A stretch of 34,025 nt of DNA from an uncultured Prevotellamassilia sp. (lineage in GTDB: Bacteria > Bacteroidota > Bacteroidia > Bacteroidales > Bacteroidaceae), in assembly GCA_934255485.1 (NCBI GenBank), contig CAKQOG010000027.1, positions 1-34,025 on the forward strand, in the 5' to 3' direction. The notes beneath the pieces are model-generated. The model had not been told where the DNA came from, did not search any database, and saw only the letters and a list, made by a program, of their open reading frames with translations. How positions within the stretch are numbered: position 1 is the stretch's first letter; each line of letters begins with the position of its first letter. Below are positions 16,000 through 24,806 of the stretch, one piece after another. The translations under genes were made by a program, and so were the position numbers.

Positions 16000-16284
16000 A
16001 TGTCTGAATTTCCGAAATGGCTTTTGGCATTGGCATTTCTCAGTTTAGTGCCATTGCTTGCTTGTCCGCTTTACCTATTTGGAGGACATCCCATAGGCAC
16101 AAGCGACAACGCTTTTCTTCGCTTCTTGCTCTATATTGCCACCCAGTTATTGTGGCTTGTGCCTACGGCAAGTTTTTTCTTTACGCTCGATGCATGGCGC
16201 AGAGGATACGAAAAGCTCAGCATAACCTATGGTTGTATAGGCCTACTTATATCCGTTGTCGGACTATTTTTTATATTTAGTTAA
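16000..16284 (+). CDS. Small membrane protein of unknown function
   Basis: The 94-aa protein has three predicted membrane segments (about 7-28, 38-62, 73-93), the last close to the C-terminus, with a short basic loop (DAWRRGYEKL). I do not recognise the family. It ends 15 bp before the His-rich gene of the efflux cluster and may be part of that operon. An overlapping frame (+2) of similar length is less likely because it lacks this clean segment pattern. Confidence 0.65.
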   Translation: MSEFPKWLLALAFLSLVPLLACPLYLFGGHPIGTSDNAFLRFLLYIATQLLWLVPTASFFFTLDAWRRGYEKLSITYGCIGLLISVVGLFFIFS

Positions 16285-16299
16285 ACTCATTTTTTTGTA

Positions 16300-16707
16300 T
16301 TGAAACAGAAAAGGCAAAACGCTCTGAAAGTGGTATTAATGGTGGTAACACTATTGATGCTCACCCTTATGCCCCACCATCATCACCTTGATGGGGCCGT
16401 TTGTTGGGTAAACGAGGTTTGCCAACATGATGGGAATGTAAACGATGCTCACACCCAGCATGCACAAAACGCTGATGCGCATTTATGCTTTTATTTTGCT
16501 CATAAAACTAAAATTCTAAAAGCGCAAACGTTTTCTGGAAACGATACAAAAACTCCATCATTTCTATATAACTACGGACTTTTTGCTGCAGCATTTTTCT
16601 TCTTGTTTGGTAAAAGAAATAATAAGAAACAATATGCTGCATCCGTATTTCTACTTGTTTGCTTATGCTGCAAACAAGTGCTCCGTCGTGGACCACCTTG
16701 TAGGTGA
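16300..16707 (+). CDS. His-rich DUF6769-like protein of the efflux cluster
   Basis: The 135-aa reading starts with TTG. Its N-terminal hydrophobic segment is followed at once by a histidine cluster (LMPHHHHLDGAVCWVNEVCQ), more histidines (HTQHAQNADAH) and a second membrane segment (about 90-103). Proteins of this build sit beside CusBA-type efflux genes in Bacteroidetes and are, as I recall, called DUF6769. The His/Cys residues suggest periplasmic metal binding. An ATG at 16339 would remove the basic start MKQKRQNALK, so I keep the TTG. The C-terminal 30 residues include a Cys cluster (LLVCLCCKQ). Confidence 0.7.
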   Translation: MKQKRQNALKVVLMVVTLLMLTLMPHHHHLDGAVCWVNEVCQHDGNVNDAHTQHAQNADAHLCFYFAHKTKILKAQTFSGNDTKTPSFLYNYGLFAAAFFFLFGKRNNKKQYAASVFLLVCLCCKQVLRRGPPCR

Positions 16708-16815
16708 TAACATTGTTTTTAATTCTCTATTTTCGTTGCAGACTTGCTTGGGTTAAGCGGGCCTGCACTATGAAACGTATACATCGTTATCCACATTTTA
16801 ACCACGACTTTTTAA

Positions 16816-17964
16816 ATGAAAATTCAACATTTTATCATGGGCGTAGCATGTGCTGTTGTTATGTTTTTTGGTGCGTGTAGCAATCATAACAAAGATGCAG
16901 AACACAATGAACATGAACACGCTGATGAACACGAACACGCATCAGACGACATTGAACTATCTGCCCAACAAATTAAAGATTACGGCATTCAAACTACAAC
17001 ATTACAACCATCTTCGTTTGCCGAAGTAATTGAAACAAGCGGACAAATACTACCTATTGTAGGTGCCGAAACTACTATAACCGCTACAATGGAAGGCATT
17101 GTACGCTATGTGAATTCGCCTATAACTGAAGGCTCTAAAGTGGAAAAAGGGCACAGCATCTTTGTGATAGATGCAAAAAGTTTGGCTAACGGCAACCCCG
17201 CAGCTGCTGCTCAAACCGAACTTGCGGCTGCTAAAAAAGCGTTTGAACGCGCTAAAGGGCTTGCTGACGAAAGAATTATACCGAAGAAAGAACTCGAAGA
17301 TGCTGAGCAACGCTATCATGCCGCACTATCAACTGCACAGAGTTTGGGCAATGCCTCTGAAACGCGCTATATAGGAGCACCAATTAGTGGAATCGTAAAA
17401 AACATGCTCGTTAAGCCTGGCGATTATGTGGCTATGGGGCAAGCTCTTGCCACCATCACTCAAAACGCGCGTTTGCAGTTAAAGGTCGATTTTCCTGAAC
17501 GTTTTTACAATGTTCTACCACATATTCAATCGGCCAACTTCAGAATGGCTTATGACGATGACAAGCACGTTTATTCGCTTAAACAACTTGGTGGAAAACT
17601 CATTGTTAAGGGGAGTATTTCTAATAACAACGACGGTTTTGTACCTCTTATTTTTGAACTGAATAATCGTGGCAATATTATTGCTGGCAGCTATGCCGAC
17701 GTGTTTTTAACAGGTATGGAACGCAGCAATGTGTTGGCTGTGCCGAACGAGGCTATTACAGAAGCACAAGGATTATACTTTGTGTATGTGCAAGTGCACA
17801 ATGATGCATTTAAACGAACAGAGGTTACAATAGGTCAAACTGACGGCATACGCACCGAAATTAAAAGCGGACTAAAAGCAGGCGACATCGTTGTTACCCA
17901 AGGAGCCATTAACGTGAGATTAGCCGCAAACGCGACTTCGGTGCCTGAAGGACATTCGCACTAA
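16816..17964 (+). CDS. RND efflux periplasmic adaptor (CusB/CzcB type)
   Basis: This membrane-fusion protein joins the RND pump to the outer-membrane channel. The 382-aa protein starts with a lipoprotein signal (VVMFFGACSN), then a His/Glu/Asp-rich stretch (about 24-46; NKDAEHNEHEHADEHEHASD) likely to bind metal. The lipoyl-like hinge (about 75-115), a short alpha-hairpin (about 125-175; AQTELAAAKKAFERAKGLAD) and beta-barrel domains follow. The length fits CzcB/CusB proteins. It lies between the His-rich gene and the pump gene (76-bp gap). Confidence 0.92.
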   Translation: MKIQHFIMGVACAVVMFFGACSNHNKDAEHNEHEHADEHEHASDDIELSAQQIKDYGIQTTTLQPSSFAEVIETSGQILPIVGAETTITATMEGIVRYVNSPITEGSKVEKGHSIFVIDAKSLANGNPAAAAQTELAAAKKAFERAKGLADERIIPKKELEDAEQRYHAALSTAQSLGNASETRYIGAPISGIVKNMLVKPGDYVAMGQALATITQNARLQLKVDFPERFYNVLPHIQSANFRMAYDDDKHVYSLKQLGGKLIVKGSISNNNDGFVPLIFELNNRGNIIAGSYADVFLTGMERSNVLAVPNEAITEAQGLYFVYVQVHNDAFKRTEVTIGQTDGIRTEIKSGLKAGDIVVTQGAINVRLAANATSVPEGHSH

Positions 17965-18040
17965 AACGCTCAAATTCTATCATCATCATTTTTTAGATAA
18001 TCATTTCAAAAAAACATAGGCAAACAAAGACATTCCTTTT

Positions 18041-21000
18041 ATGCTAAATAAAATCATAAAGTTTTCTCTGCACAATCGTCCATTCATCATTGTAATGAGT
18101 TTGCTACTCATCATTGTGGGATGTTGGACTGCATGGAAAATGGACGTAGACGTTTTTCCCGATCTCAATGCCCCCACTGTTGTGATTATGACCGAGGCTA
18201 ATGGCATGGCATCCGAAGAGGTGGAGCGATTGGTTACATTCCCTATAGAGACCGCCGTAAATGGTGCCACCGACGTGCGCCGAGTGCGCTCTTCGAGTAC
18301 CACAGGCTTCTCGGTAGTGTGGGTTGAATTTGATTGGGGAACAGATATTTACCGAGACCGACAAATCATTAGTGAGAAGATATCATCTATTGAAAACAAC
18401 CTACCTAATGGGGTGGGACGCCCTACGATGGGGCCGCAGTCGAGCATCATGGGCGAGGTGATGTTTATTGGCTTAACCGCCGATACCACCTCACTCGGTT
18501 CGCTACGCACCTTGGCAGATTGGACTATAAGACCTCGCTTACTCTCTACGGGGGGAGTGGCACAGGTAACTGTAATGGGAGGCGACATCATGGAATATCA
18601 GATAGCTCTTCGCCCTGAACGCATGCGCCATTATGGTGTTTCGCTTAACGATGTAGCAGAAGCTACAAAGAATATGAACCAAAATGTTTCGGGAGGTATT
18701 CACTACGAACATGGCAACGAATATATCATACGCGGGGTAGTAAGCACCAATCGTATTGCCGAACTTTCAAAGGCTACAATCAAACTCAACAATGTAGGCA
18801 AACCTATTGTGCTTTCAGACATTGCCGATGTTAAAATGGGCAGTAAAAGCCCCAAGACGGGTGTAGCTTCGGTATCTGGAAAACCCGCAGTACTGCTTAC
18901 TATCACTAAACAACCAACCACGAGCACACTCGAACTAACCGAGAAACTCGACACCACTATTGCGGCTTTAAAATCGGCATTGCCTAAGGATGTAAAAGTA
19001 AATACTCACCTTTATCGGCAAAAAGATTTTATTGATTCTTCTATCTCTAACATAAAGAAATCACTCATTGAAGGTGGTGTTTTTGTGGTGCTTGTATTGT
19101 GTATTTTCTTAATGAATGCACGCACCACGCTCATCTCACTTGTTACAATTCCGCTATCATTACTCATAAGCATCTTGGTGCTACGATTTATGGGACTTAA
19201 CATCAACACCATGAGCATCGGCGGTATGGCTATTGCTATAGGGTCGCTTGTTGATGATGCTATCGTAGACGTTGAGAACGTTTTTAAACGCTTACACGAG
19301 AATGGTCTTAAACCTACTACCGAAAGATTGCGGAAAAGAGAAGTTATATTTAATGCCTCGAAAGAGGTGCGCATGCCTATACTTAACTCTACGCTCATCA
19401 TCATTGTGAGTTTCCTTCCGTTGTTCTTTTTAAGCGGACTTGAGGGAAAAATGCTTGTGCCTCTTGGCATTAGTTTTATCACTTCGTTGTTTGCCTCAAC
19501 ATTAGTGGCACTTACACTTACGCCCGTTCTATGCTCATACTTGCTTACAGAGGGCAAACTTTATACTCCCGATACAAAGCAATTTAGATTACACGAGCCG
19601 AAACTGGTTCGTTGGCTTAAGCACCATTACGCTAAATGGCTACTTTGGGCAACAGGTAAAGCATCAAAATGGATTTTGGCCTCAACTGCTACGTTAGTAA
19701 TTATAACGCTCATCGTGTTCTTTACACTTGGCCGCTCATTCTTACCACCGTTTAACGAGGGGTCGTTCACCATAAACATTAGCTCGCTACCAGGCATTTC
19801 GCTCGACGAAAGTAACCATATTGGCAACGAGGCTGAAAAACTGCTTTTGCAAGTGCCCGAAGTAAAAGATGTTGCCCGAAAAACAGGACGCGCTGAACTC
19901 GATGAACATGCCTTAGGAATAAATACAAGCGAACTTGAAGTGCCCTTTGTGCTTAATAAACGCAGCAAAGACGAGGTGGCTAACGACATACGACAAAAGC
20001 TCAGCAAACTACAAGGGGTGAACATTGAAATAGGGCAACCTATATCTCACCGCATCGACGCCATGCTATCAGGCACAAAGGCAAGCATTGCTATCAAGGT
20101 GTTTGGCCCCGACTTGACCCAACTTCATGCCATTGGTATGCAAATAAAGCAAGCTACGCAAAACATTGAAGGTGTGGCAGACTTGAATGTTGAGCAACAA
20201 ATAGAGCGTCCGCAAATTGTTATTAAACCCCGACGCAATATGCTTGCAGCATACGGCATATCTCTTGCAGAGTTTACAGACTTTATCAGCACCACCATGG
20301 GGGGAAAGGTCGTTAGTCAAGTGCAAAATGGAAACAAACAATATGACCTAACATTGCGACTTGAAAGCAACGAAATGGCTACCATCGATAAGATAAAATC
20401 TGTTTTAATAAACACTGCTGAGGGCAAACAGGTGCCACTATACAATGTTGCAGATATCATCTCTACAGTAGGTCCTAACACTATCAATAGGGAGAATGCA
20501 GAGCGCAAACTTGTGGTATCTGCCAATGCTAATGGACGTGACATTCGCTCTGTTGTTAATGATATGAAACAGAATATCACTCAAAAAGTTGAGTTGCCCA
20601 CAGACTACCACATAGAATATGGTGGGCAGTTTGAGAGCGAAGCCTCAGCATCTCGTCTGCTCTTGGGATTATCGGTTGTGAGCATTGGCATTATTTTGCT
20701 ATTGCTATTCATGCAGTTTAAATCGTGGCGACAAGCCGTTGTGGTATTGCTCAATTTGCCATTGGCACTTATTGGTGGTGTATTTGCTATTTTCTGCACA
20801 TCGGGGGTGGTTAGTATTCCCGCCATTATTGGTTTTATATCGCTCTTTGGTATGGCCACGCGAGGAGGTATGCTCTTGGTAGACCGCTACAACGAACTGT
20901 CTTTACAAGGATTTACAAAGAAAAAAATCATTATGAAAGGATCGCTTGATAGACTCTTGCCAATCTTAATGACAGCCCTTTGCTCTGCATTAGCACTTAT

Positions 21001-21145
21001 CCCATTGGCTATAGGAAGCGACCTTCCTGGAAACGAAATTCAAAGTCCTATGGCTAAAGTTATGCTGGGAGGTTTGCTTACGAGTACCCTTCTTAATCTT
21101 TTTATTGTGCCTATCATGGCACCTCTTAAAACTAAAGGAAAATGA
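18041..21145 (+). CDS. Heavy-metal efflux RND pump (CusA/CzcA family)
   Basis: The inner-membrane pump of the three-part exporter has 1034 aa, normal for the family. It has TM1 (about 14-32), two large periplasmic loops and two groups of membrane segments. Family marks include DVDVFPDLNAPTVVIMTEAN at 35-54 and GRSFLPPFNEGSFTINISSL. The TM4 motif AIGSLVDDAIVDVENV at about 399-414 puts acidic residues at D405, D406, D410 and E412. This is not the Czc-type DFGxxVDG motif nor the CusA-type VDAAIVMIEN, so zinc, cobalt, nickel or copper specificity cannot be assumed. The stop overlaps the next start (ATGA), indicating translational coupling. Confidence 0.95.
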   Translation: MLNKIIKFSLHNRPFIIVMSLLLIIVGCWTAWKMDVDVFPDLNAPTVVIMTEANGMASEEVERLVTFPIETAVNGATDVRRVRSSSTTGFSVVWVEFDWGTDIYRDRQIISEKISSIENNLPNGVGRPTMGPQSSIMGEVMFIGLTADTTSLGSLRTLADWTIRPRLLSTGGVAQVTVMGGDIMEYQIALRPERMRHYGVSLNDVAEATKNMNQNVSGGIHYEHGNEYIIRGVVSTNRIAELSKATIKLNNVGKPIVLSDIADVKMGSKSPKTGVASVSGKPAVLLTITKQPTTSTLELTEKLDTTIAALKSALPKDVKVNTHLYRQKDFIDSSISNIKKSLIEGGVFVVLVLCIFLMNARTTLISLVTIPLSLLISILVLRFMGLNINTMSIGGMAIAIGSLVDDAIVDVENVFKRLHENGLKPTTERLRKREVIFNASKEVRMPILNSTLIIIVSFLPLFFLSGLEGKMLVPLGISFITSLFASTLVALTLTPVLCSYLLTEGKLYTPDTKQFRLHEPKLVRWLKHHYAKWLLWATGKASKWILASTATLVIITLIVFFTLGRSFLPPFNEGSFTINISSLPGISLDESNHIGNEAEKLLLQVPEVKDVARKTGRAELDEHALGINTSELEVPFVLNKRSKDEVANDIRQKLSKLQGVNIEIGQPISHRIDAMLSGTKASIAIKVFGPDLTQLHAIGMQIKQATQNIEGVADLNVEQQIERPQIVIKPRRNMLAAYGISLAEFTDFISTTMGGKVVSQVQNGNKQYDLTLRLESNEMATIDKIKSVLINTAEGKQVPLYNVADIISTVGPNTINRENAERKLVVSANANGRDIRSVVNDMKQNITQKVELPTDYHIEYGGQFESEASASRLLLGLSVVSIGIILLLLFMQFKSWRQAVVVLLNLPLALIGGVFAIFCTSGVVSIPAIIGFISLFGMATRGGMLLVDRYNELSLQGFTKKKIIMKGSLDRLLPILMTALCSALALIPLAIGSDLPGNEIQSPMAKVMLGGLLTSTLLNLFIVPIMAPLKTKGK

Positions 21146-22341
21146 AACATCTTTTATTAGGTATGTTCGTGCTTTGCTTTGCTACAATAGCATTGGCTCA
21201 AAATGGCATTGACAATAACAAACGCATCAACAATATATTGAAAGAAATCGTTAAGAACAACACACAGCTAAAAGCGCAACATCAACAGATGAAAGCGCAA
21301 ATATTGGCTAATGGGGCAGAACTAAGGCTCTCTGACCCCGATGTGGATGTGGCTTACTCTTTAAACACACCTGATTGCTACCACAACAAAACAAACATTT
21401 CTATTTCTCAACCTCTTGATTGGGATGTTATTACAGGTAAGCGTAAGCTGAAAACTAAAGCTACTAACACGCTTGCTGAAAGGAGCTATCAAAAGCAAAT
21501 AGCCGACGTATTAAACGAAGCTGACGAAACAATTGTAAACGTAATCTATTACAACATTCTATGTAACGAACTCACTAAACGAACAGTTGCCTTAGAACGC
21601 TTATTAAAACTCTATACCCAAAAGTATGAGAAAGGTGATGCCACGGCTATTGAACTCAATAAGGTAAAACTTAATGTTTCAATGAGCAAGGCTGAACTTA
21701 AAAGAGCGCAAAGCGAAAGAAAAAAAGCTACGGCATCGCTTCGACAACTTAACGGCGGTGTGGCTATAACAATTAATGATACCACCTATTTTGCTAACAT
21801 TGAACTTCTACCTTCTTTAAATAATCTTCAAGTGCAACAAAGTGACAATAGCTCTATTGCTATAGCTAAAGCCAATATCGACGTAAGCGAGCGCAATCTC
21901 TCTATAGCCAAGATCCTTAAATATCCAACACTAAAAGTAGGTTTCCAAGGAGAATATAATGGCAACGAAAGATATAGCGGCCTTAGTTTTGGGTTCACAC
22001 TTCCGCTATGGGGTAATAATCGGAAAAGAATAAAACAAGCTGAAGCACAAGTATTGGCAGACCAACAAGAAGGTTTTAACCTAACACAACAACTAAATTT
22101 GTCGTTGAAAATGCAGTACGAACAAGTAACCTCGCTTGCTAACATTGCTCAAGAACTACAAACCAATTTAAACAATACAAATAGTCCCTATCTACTGCAA
22201 CGCTCACTTGATAGCGGACATATCTCTCTTATTGATTATATGCTTGAAGAATCTTTCTTCTACACCGCTCGTACAGCCTTGCTCGATGCACAACACGATG
22301 CTCAATTGGCAATGGCAAAGTTGCGTGGAATGTTCAGATAG
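21142..22341 (+). CDS. TolC family outer-membrane efflux protein
   Basis: The 399-aa protein has a signal peptide (MKHLLLGMFVLCFATIALAQ) and two long helical repeats typical of TolC/CzcC channels (e.g. YTQKYEKGDATAIELNKVKL and the later AQHDAQLAMAKLRGMF). It forms the outer-membrane exit for the pump. Its start overlaps the pump gene stop by 4 nt. It is somewhat shorter than most CzcC proteins. No metal sensor (MerR, ArsR, CusRS) is present near the operon, so its control is not visible. Confidence 0.92.
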   Translation: MKHLLLGMFVLCFATIALAQNGIDNNKRINNILKEIVKNNTQLKAQHQQMKAQILANGAELRLSDPDVDVAYSLNTPDCYHNKTNISISQPLDWDVITGKRKLKTKATNTLAERSYQKQIADVLNEADETIVNVIYYNILCNELTKRTVALERLLKLYTQKYEKGDATAIELNKVKLNVSMSKAELKRAQSERKKATASLRQLNGGVAITINDTTYFANIELLPSLNNLQVQQSDNSSIAIAKANIDVSERNLSIAKILKYPTLKVGFQGEYNGNERYSGLSFGFTLPLWGNNRKRIKQAEAQVLADQQEGFNLTQQLNLSLKMQYEQVTSLANIAQELQTNLNNTNSPYLLQRSLDSGHISLIDYMLEESFFYTARTALLDAQHDAQLAMAKLRGMFR

Positions 22342-22365
22342 CATACGCATTATCAGTTTCTAAAA

Positions 22366-22397
22366 TTTGTTTGTTCAAAAACCTTTGTTTACATTTG
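22366..22397 (+). promoter_or_regulatory. Bacteroidetes-type promoter of the Rpn nuclease gene
   Basis: TTTG (22366-22369), a 20-nt spacer and TACATTTG (22390-22397) match the consensus exactly. Predicted transcription starts near 22404, giving a leader of about 78 nt that contains the hairpin at 22427-22460. Confidence 0.75.
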
Positions 22398-22426
22398 CAA
22401 AGAATATATTGAATATCAACATAATC

Positions 22427-22460
22427 AGTAGACACTCGGAGGTAGCATCGAGTGTCTACT
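22427..22460 (+). promoter_or_regulatory. 12-bp perfect hairpin in the leader of the Rpn nuclease mRNA
   Basis: agtagacactcg (22427-22438) pairs with cgagtgtctact (22449-22460) over the loop gaggtagcat. The structure ends 21 nt before the ATG at 22482 and has no T run, so it is not an intrinsic terminator. The loop carries the only SD-like GAGG of the leader. Confidence 0.7.
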
Positions 22461-22481
22461 AACATATTTAAGAGATACCAC

Positions 22482-23495
22482 ATGGAACATTACATACGAT
22501 TTGATTGGGCTATGAAACGCTTGTTGCGCGATAAAGCTAACCACGCTGTTCTTGAAGGCTTAGTTACATCCTTACTTGGAAGGAAATACACTATCGTTAG
22601 ATTTCTTGAGAGCGAAGGTAATCAAGACGACATGGACGACAAGTTTAATCGCGTAGATATGCTTGCAGAAAGCGACAAAGGCGAACTCACTATTATAGAA
22701 ATACAAAACTGTCACGAACTAACCTATTTTCATCGCATGCTTTATGGCGTATCTAAAGCTATAACAGAGTATATTAATTTAGGAGATGATTACGATAAGG
22801 TTAGAAAAGTATATTCGATAAATATCGTTTATTTCGAACTCGGACAAGGTGGAGACTATGTATATCATGGAAAAACTGAGTTTAGAGGACTTCACAACAC
22901 CAACGACATTCTTAAACTCTCTGTAACTCAAAGCAAGAAATTCTTTGGTATAGAAAAGAATGAATACGACAAACTCGTACAAAGAGAAGCTGGAGATTTA
23001 TTTCCCGAATATTATGTGCTTCGCATAAACGACTTTGATAACATCTCAAAAACGCCTATTGACGAATGGATGGAATTTCTCAAAACTGGTAATATAGAAA
23101 AGAATGTGTCTGCACCAGGTCTTAAAGAAGCGAGAGAAAAACTTAGAATAGACTCTCTTACTATAGAAGAACGCCGCTCCTACGAACGTCACATGGAGGC
23201 ACTGCGCTTTCAAAGAAGCGTTATTGGCACAAGCAGAGAAGAAGGTCTTGCAGAAGGACATGCCGAAGGATATGAAAAAGGAATAAAAGATGGAATGCAA
23301 GAAGGCATCAAAGAAGGCATCAAAGAAGGTTTGCAAAAAGGCTTACAAGAAGGTTTACAAAAAGGCATAGAAGAAGGAAAAAAGAAAGCTTCTATCAACA
23401 TAGCCAAGAAGATGTTAAGTATGCACATGCCTATTGAGCAAATCGCTGAACTTTCTGGATTATCAGCCAATGAAGTTGCAGAACTTTCAAAATAA
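22482..23495 (+). CDS. Rpn family PD-(D/E)XK nuclease (putative recombination-promoting nuclease)
   Basis: The 337-aa protein begins MEHYIRFDWAMKRLLRDKAN, the usual start of PDDEXK_2/Rpn proteins. The nuclease core has D59 (NRVDMLAES) and E73-x-Q75 (TIIEIQN), a D...ExQ variant of PD-(D/E)XK. Rpn proteins in E. coli promote RecA-independent recombination and have DNA endonuclease activity. The C-terminal region is a run of EG(I/L)xxG-type repeats (about 253-301) followed by a short helix-turn-helix-like end (MPIEQIAELSGLSANEVAEL). An upstream GTG at 22452 is in frame but lies in the leader hairpin, so I use the ATG. Confidence 0.9.
   Translation: MEHYIRFDWAMKRLLRDKANHAVLEGLVTSLLGRKYTIVRFLESEGNQDDMDDKFNRVDMLAESDKGELTIIEIQNCHELTYFHRMLYGVSKAITEYINLGDDYDKVRKVYSINIVYFELGQGGDYVYHGKTEFRGLHNTNDILKLSVTQSKKFFGIEKNEYDKLVQREAGDLFPEYYVLRINDFDNISKTPIDEWMEFLKTGNIEKNVSAPGLKEAREKLRIDSLTIEERRSYERHMEALRFQRSVIGTSREEGLAEGHAEGYEKGIKDGMQEGIKEGIKEGLQKGLQEGLQKGIEEGKKKASINIAKKMLSMHMPIEQIAELSGLSANEVAELSK
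23240..23382 (+). repeat. Imperfect 12-bp tandem repeats inside the Rpn gene
   Basis: Units of the form gaaggcatcaaa / gaaggtttgcaa / aaaggcatagaa recur in register and encode the EGIK/EGLQ/KGIE repeats. Some neighbouring units are identical (gaaggcatcaaa twice in a row). Such runs can gain or lose 12-bp units without changing the frame. Confidence 0.75.
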
Positions 23496-23544
23496 TCATT
23501 CATCATCTTTTTAACACTTACTTAATACTGTTTAGAGAAATATA

Positions 23545-24768
23545 ATGGCAAATAATAACCAAACAAAACATATTCAAACTATTGATAAAAACCATTACCT
23601 TTGGCCTTATGTGTTAGTAACAACACTCTTTTTCCTATGGGGTTTTGCACATAGCATATTAGATATACTCAACAAACATTTTCAAGACTCTCTTCATATT
23701 AGTAAAACTGAATCAGCCTTAGTGCAAACAGTAGTATACGGAGCTTACTTCTTGATGGCAATACCAGCAGGAAAAATCATAAAGCGTTTTGGCTATCGTT
23801 GGGGAGTATTAATAGGTTTACTACTATATGGTATTGGCGCTTTGCTTTTCATCCCTGGAGGGTATATTCTGTCGTTCCCTTTTTTCTTATTTTCATTGTT
23901 TGTCATTGGGTGTGGTCTTGCATGTCTTGAAACATCAGCCAACCCCTATGTCACGGTGTTAGGCAGCAAAGAAGGAGCCGCACGACGCATCAATCTTTCA
24001 CAATCCTTCAATGGATTAGGTTGGATGGTAGGGCCACTCATTGGCGGTATGTTTGTATTTTCAAAAGGTAGCAGCACAAGTAGTATATCTACACCCTATG
24101 CCATCATTGGCGTTATCGTATTGTTGGTTGCCATTATATTTTCGCGTGTTAAGCTACCCGAAGTAACAGAAAATGAGGATGAAAATGCTTGCTGCAAAAA
24201 CAACATCCACTTATGGACTAAAAGTTATACCTTCGGTTTAATTGCACTATTTTTGTATGTTGCAGCTCAAACAGGTATCAATAGTTTCTTTATAAACTAT
24301 GTAACCGAAATATCATCTATCAATAAATCAACGGCTGCACTGCTTTTAGGATTTGGCGGTATGGGATTGTTTATGCTTGGACGCATGGCTGGCAGTGCTA
24401 TCATGTTGCGTATACGTGCCGAAAAGGTGCTACTTTTATGTGCTATTGGCGCAACCCTCTCTATGATAGTTCTGCTTATAGGGGCAGCTAAATTAGGAGT
24501 TGCAGCATTTTTTGTATGCTATCTATGCGAAAGTATCATGTTTCCTACAATCTTCGCATTAGCACTTAACAGTGCTGGAGCAAATACCAAAATGGCATCT
24601 TCGTTCTTAATAATGAGCATTGTTGGCGGTGCTATAGCACCTGTACTGATGGGATTTATAGCCGACTATATCAGCATGGCCTTAGCATTTTCTGTTCCAT
24701 TATTTTGCTTTGTTGTCATCACTCTCTATGCCGCATATACATTAAAGCCCCAACAAAAGATGCTGTAA
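23545..24768 (+). CDS. Sugar MFS transporter, FucP/GluP type
   Basis: The 407-aa protein has about 12 membrane segments and belongs to the fucose/glucose/galactose:H+ symporter branch of the MFS. Marks are the N-terminal FFLWGFAHSILDILNKHFQD, the GxxxKRFGYRWG loop (about 80), and CGLACLETSANPYVTVLGSK. The last motif is typical of FucP-like proteins. The exact sugar is not evident and no catabolic genes are adjacent. It lies 49 bp after the Rpn gene with no promoter seen in between. Confidence 0.93.
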   Translation: MANNNQTKHIQTIDKNHYLWPYVLVTTLFFLWGFAHSILDILNKHFQDSLHISKTESALVQTVVYGAYFLMAIPAGKIIKRFGYRWGVLIGLLLYGIGALLFIPGGYILSFPFFLFSLFVIGCGLACLETSANPYVTVLGSKEGAARRINLSQSFNGLGWMVGPLIGGMFVFSKGSSTSSISTPYAIIGVIVLLVAIIFSRVKLPEVTENEDENACCKNNIHLWTKSYTFGLIALFLYVAAQTGINSFFINYVTEISSINKSTAALLLGFGGMGLFMLGRMAGSAIMLRIRAEKVLLLCAIGATLSMIVLLIGAAKLGVAAFFVCYLCESIMFPTIFALALNSAGANTKMASSFLIMSIVGGAIAPVLMGFIADYISMALAFSVPLFCFVVITLYAAYTLKPQQKML

Positions 24769-24806
24769 GCTTTTGCTGTGATGTTCTTTCTATTCCATTT
24801 TCTGAA

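Noticed and set aside
16770..16880. A 36-codon frame starting at 16770 (MKRIHRYPHFNHDF) that overlaps the adaptor start, like a His-rich leader peptide
   Set aside because: It runs out of frame into the adaptor gene and its His content is not enough to claim a leader peptide; no attenuator structure is seen.
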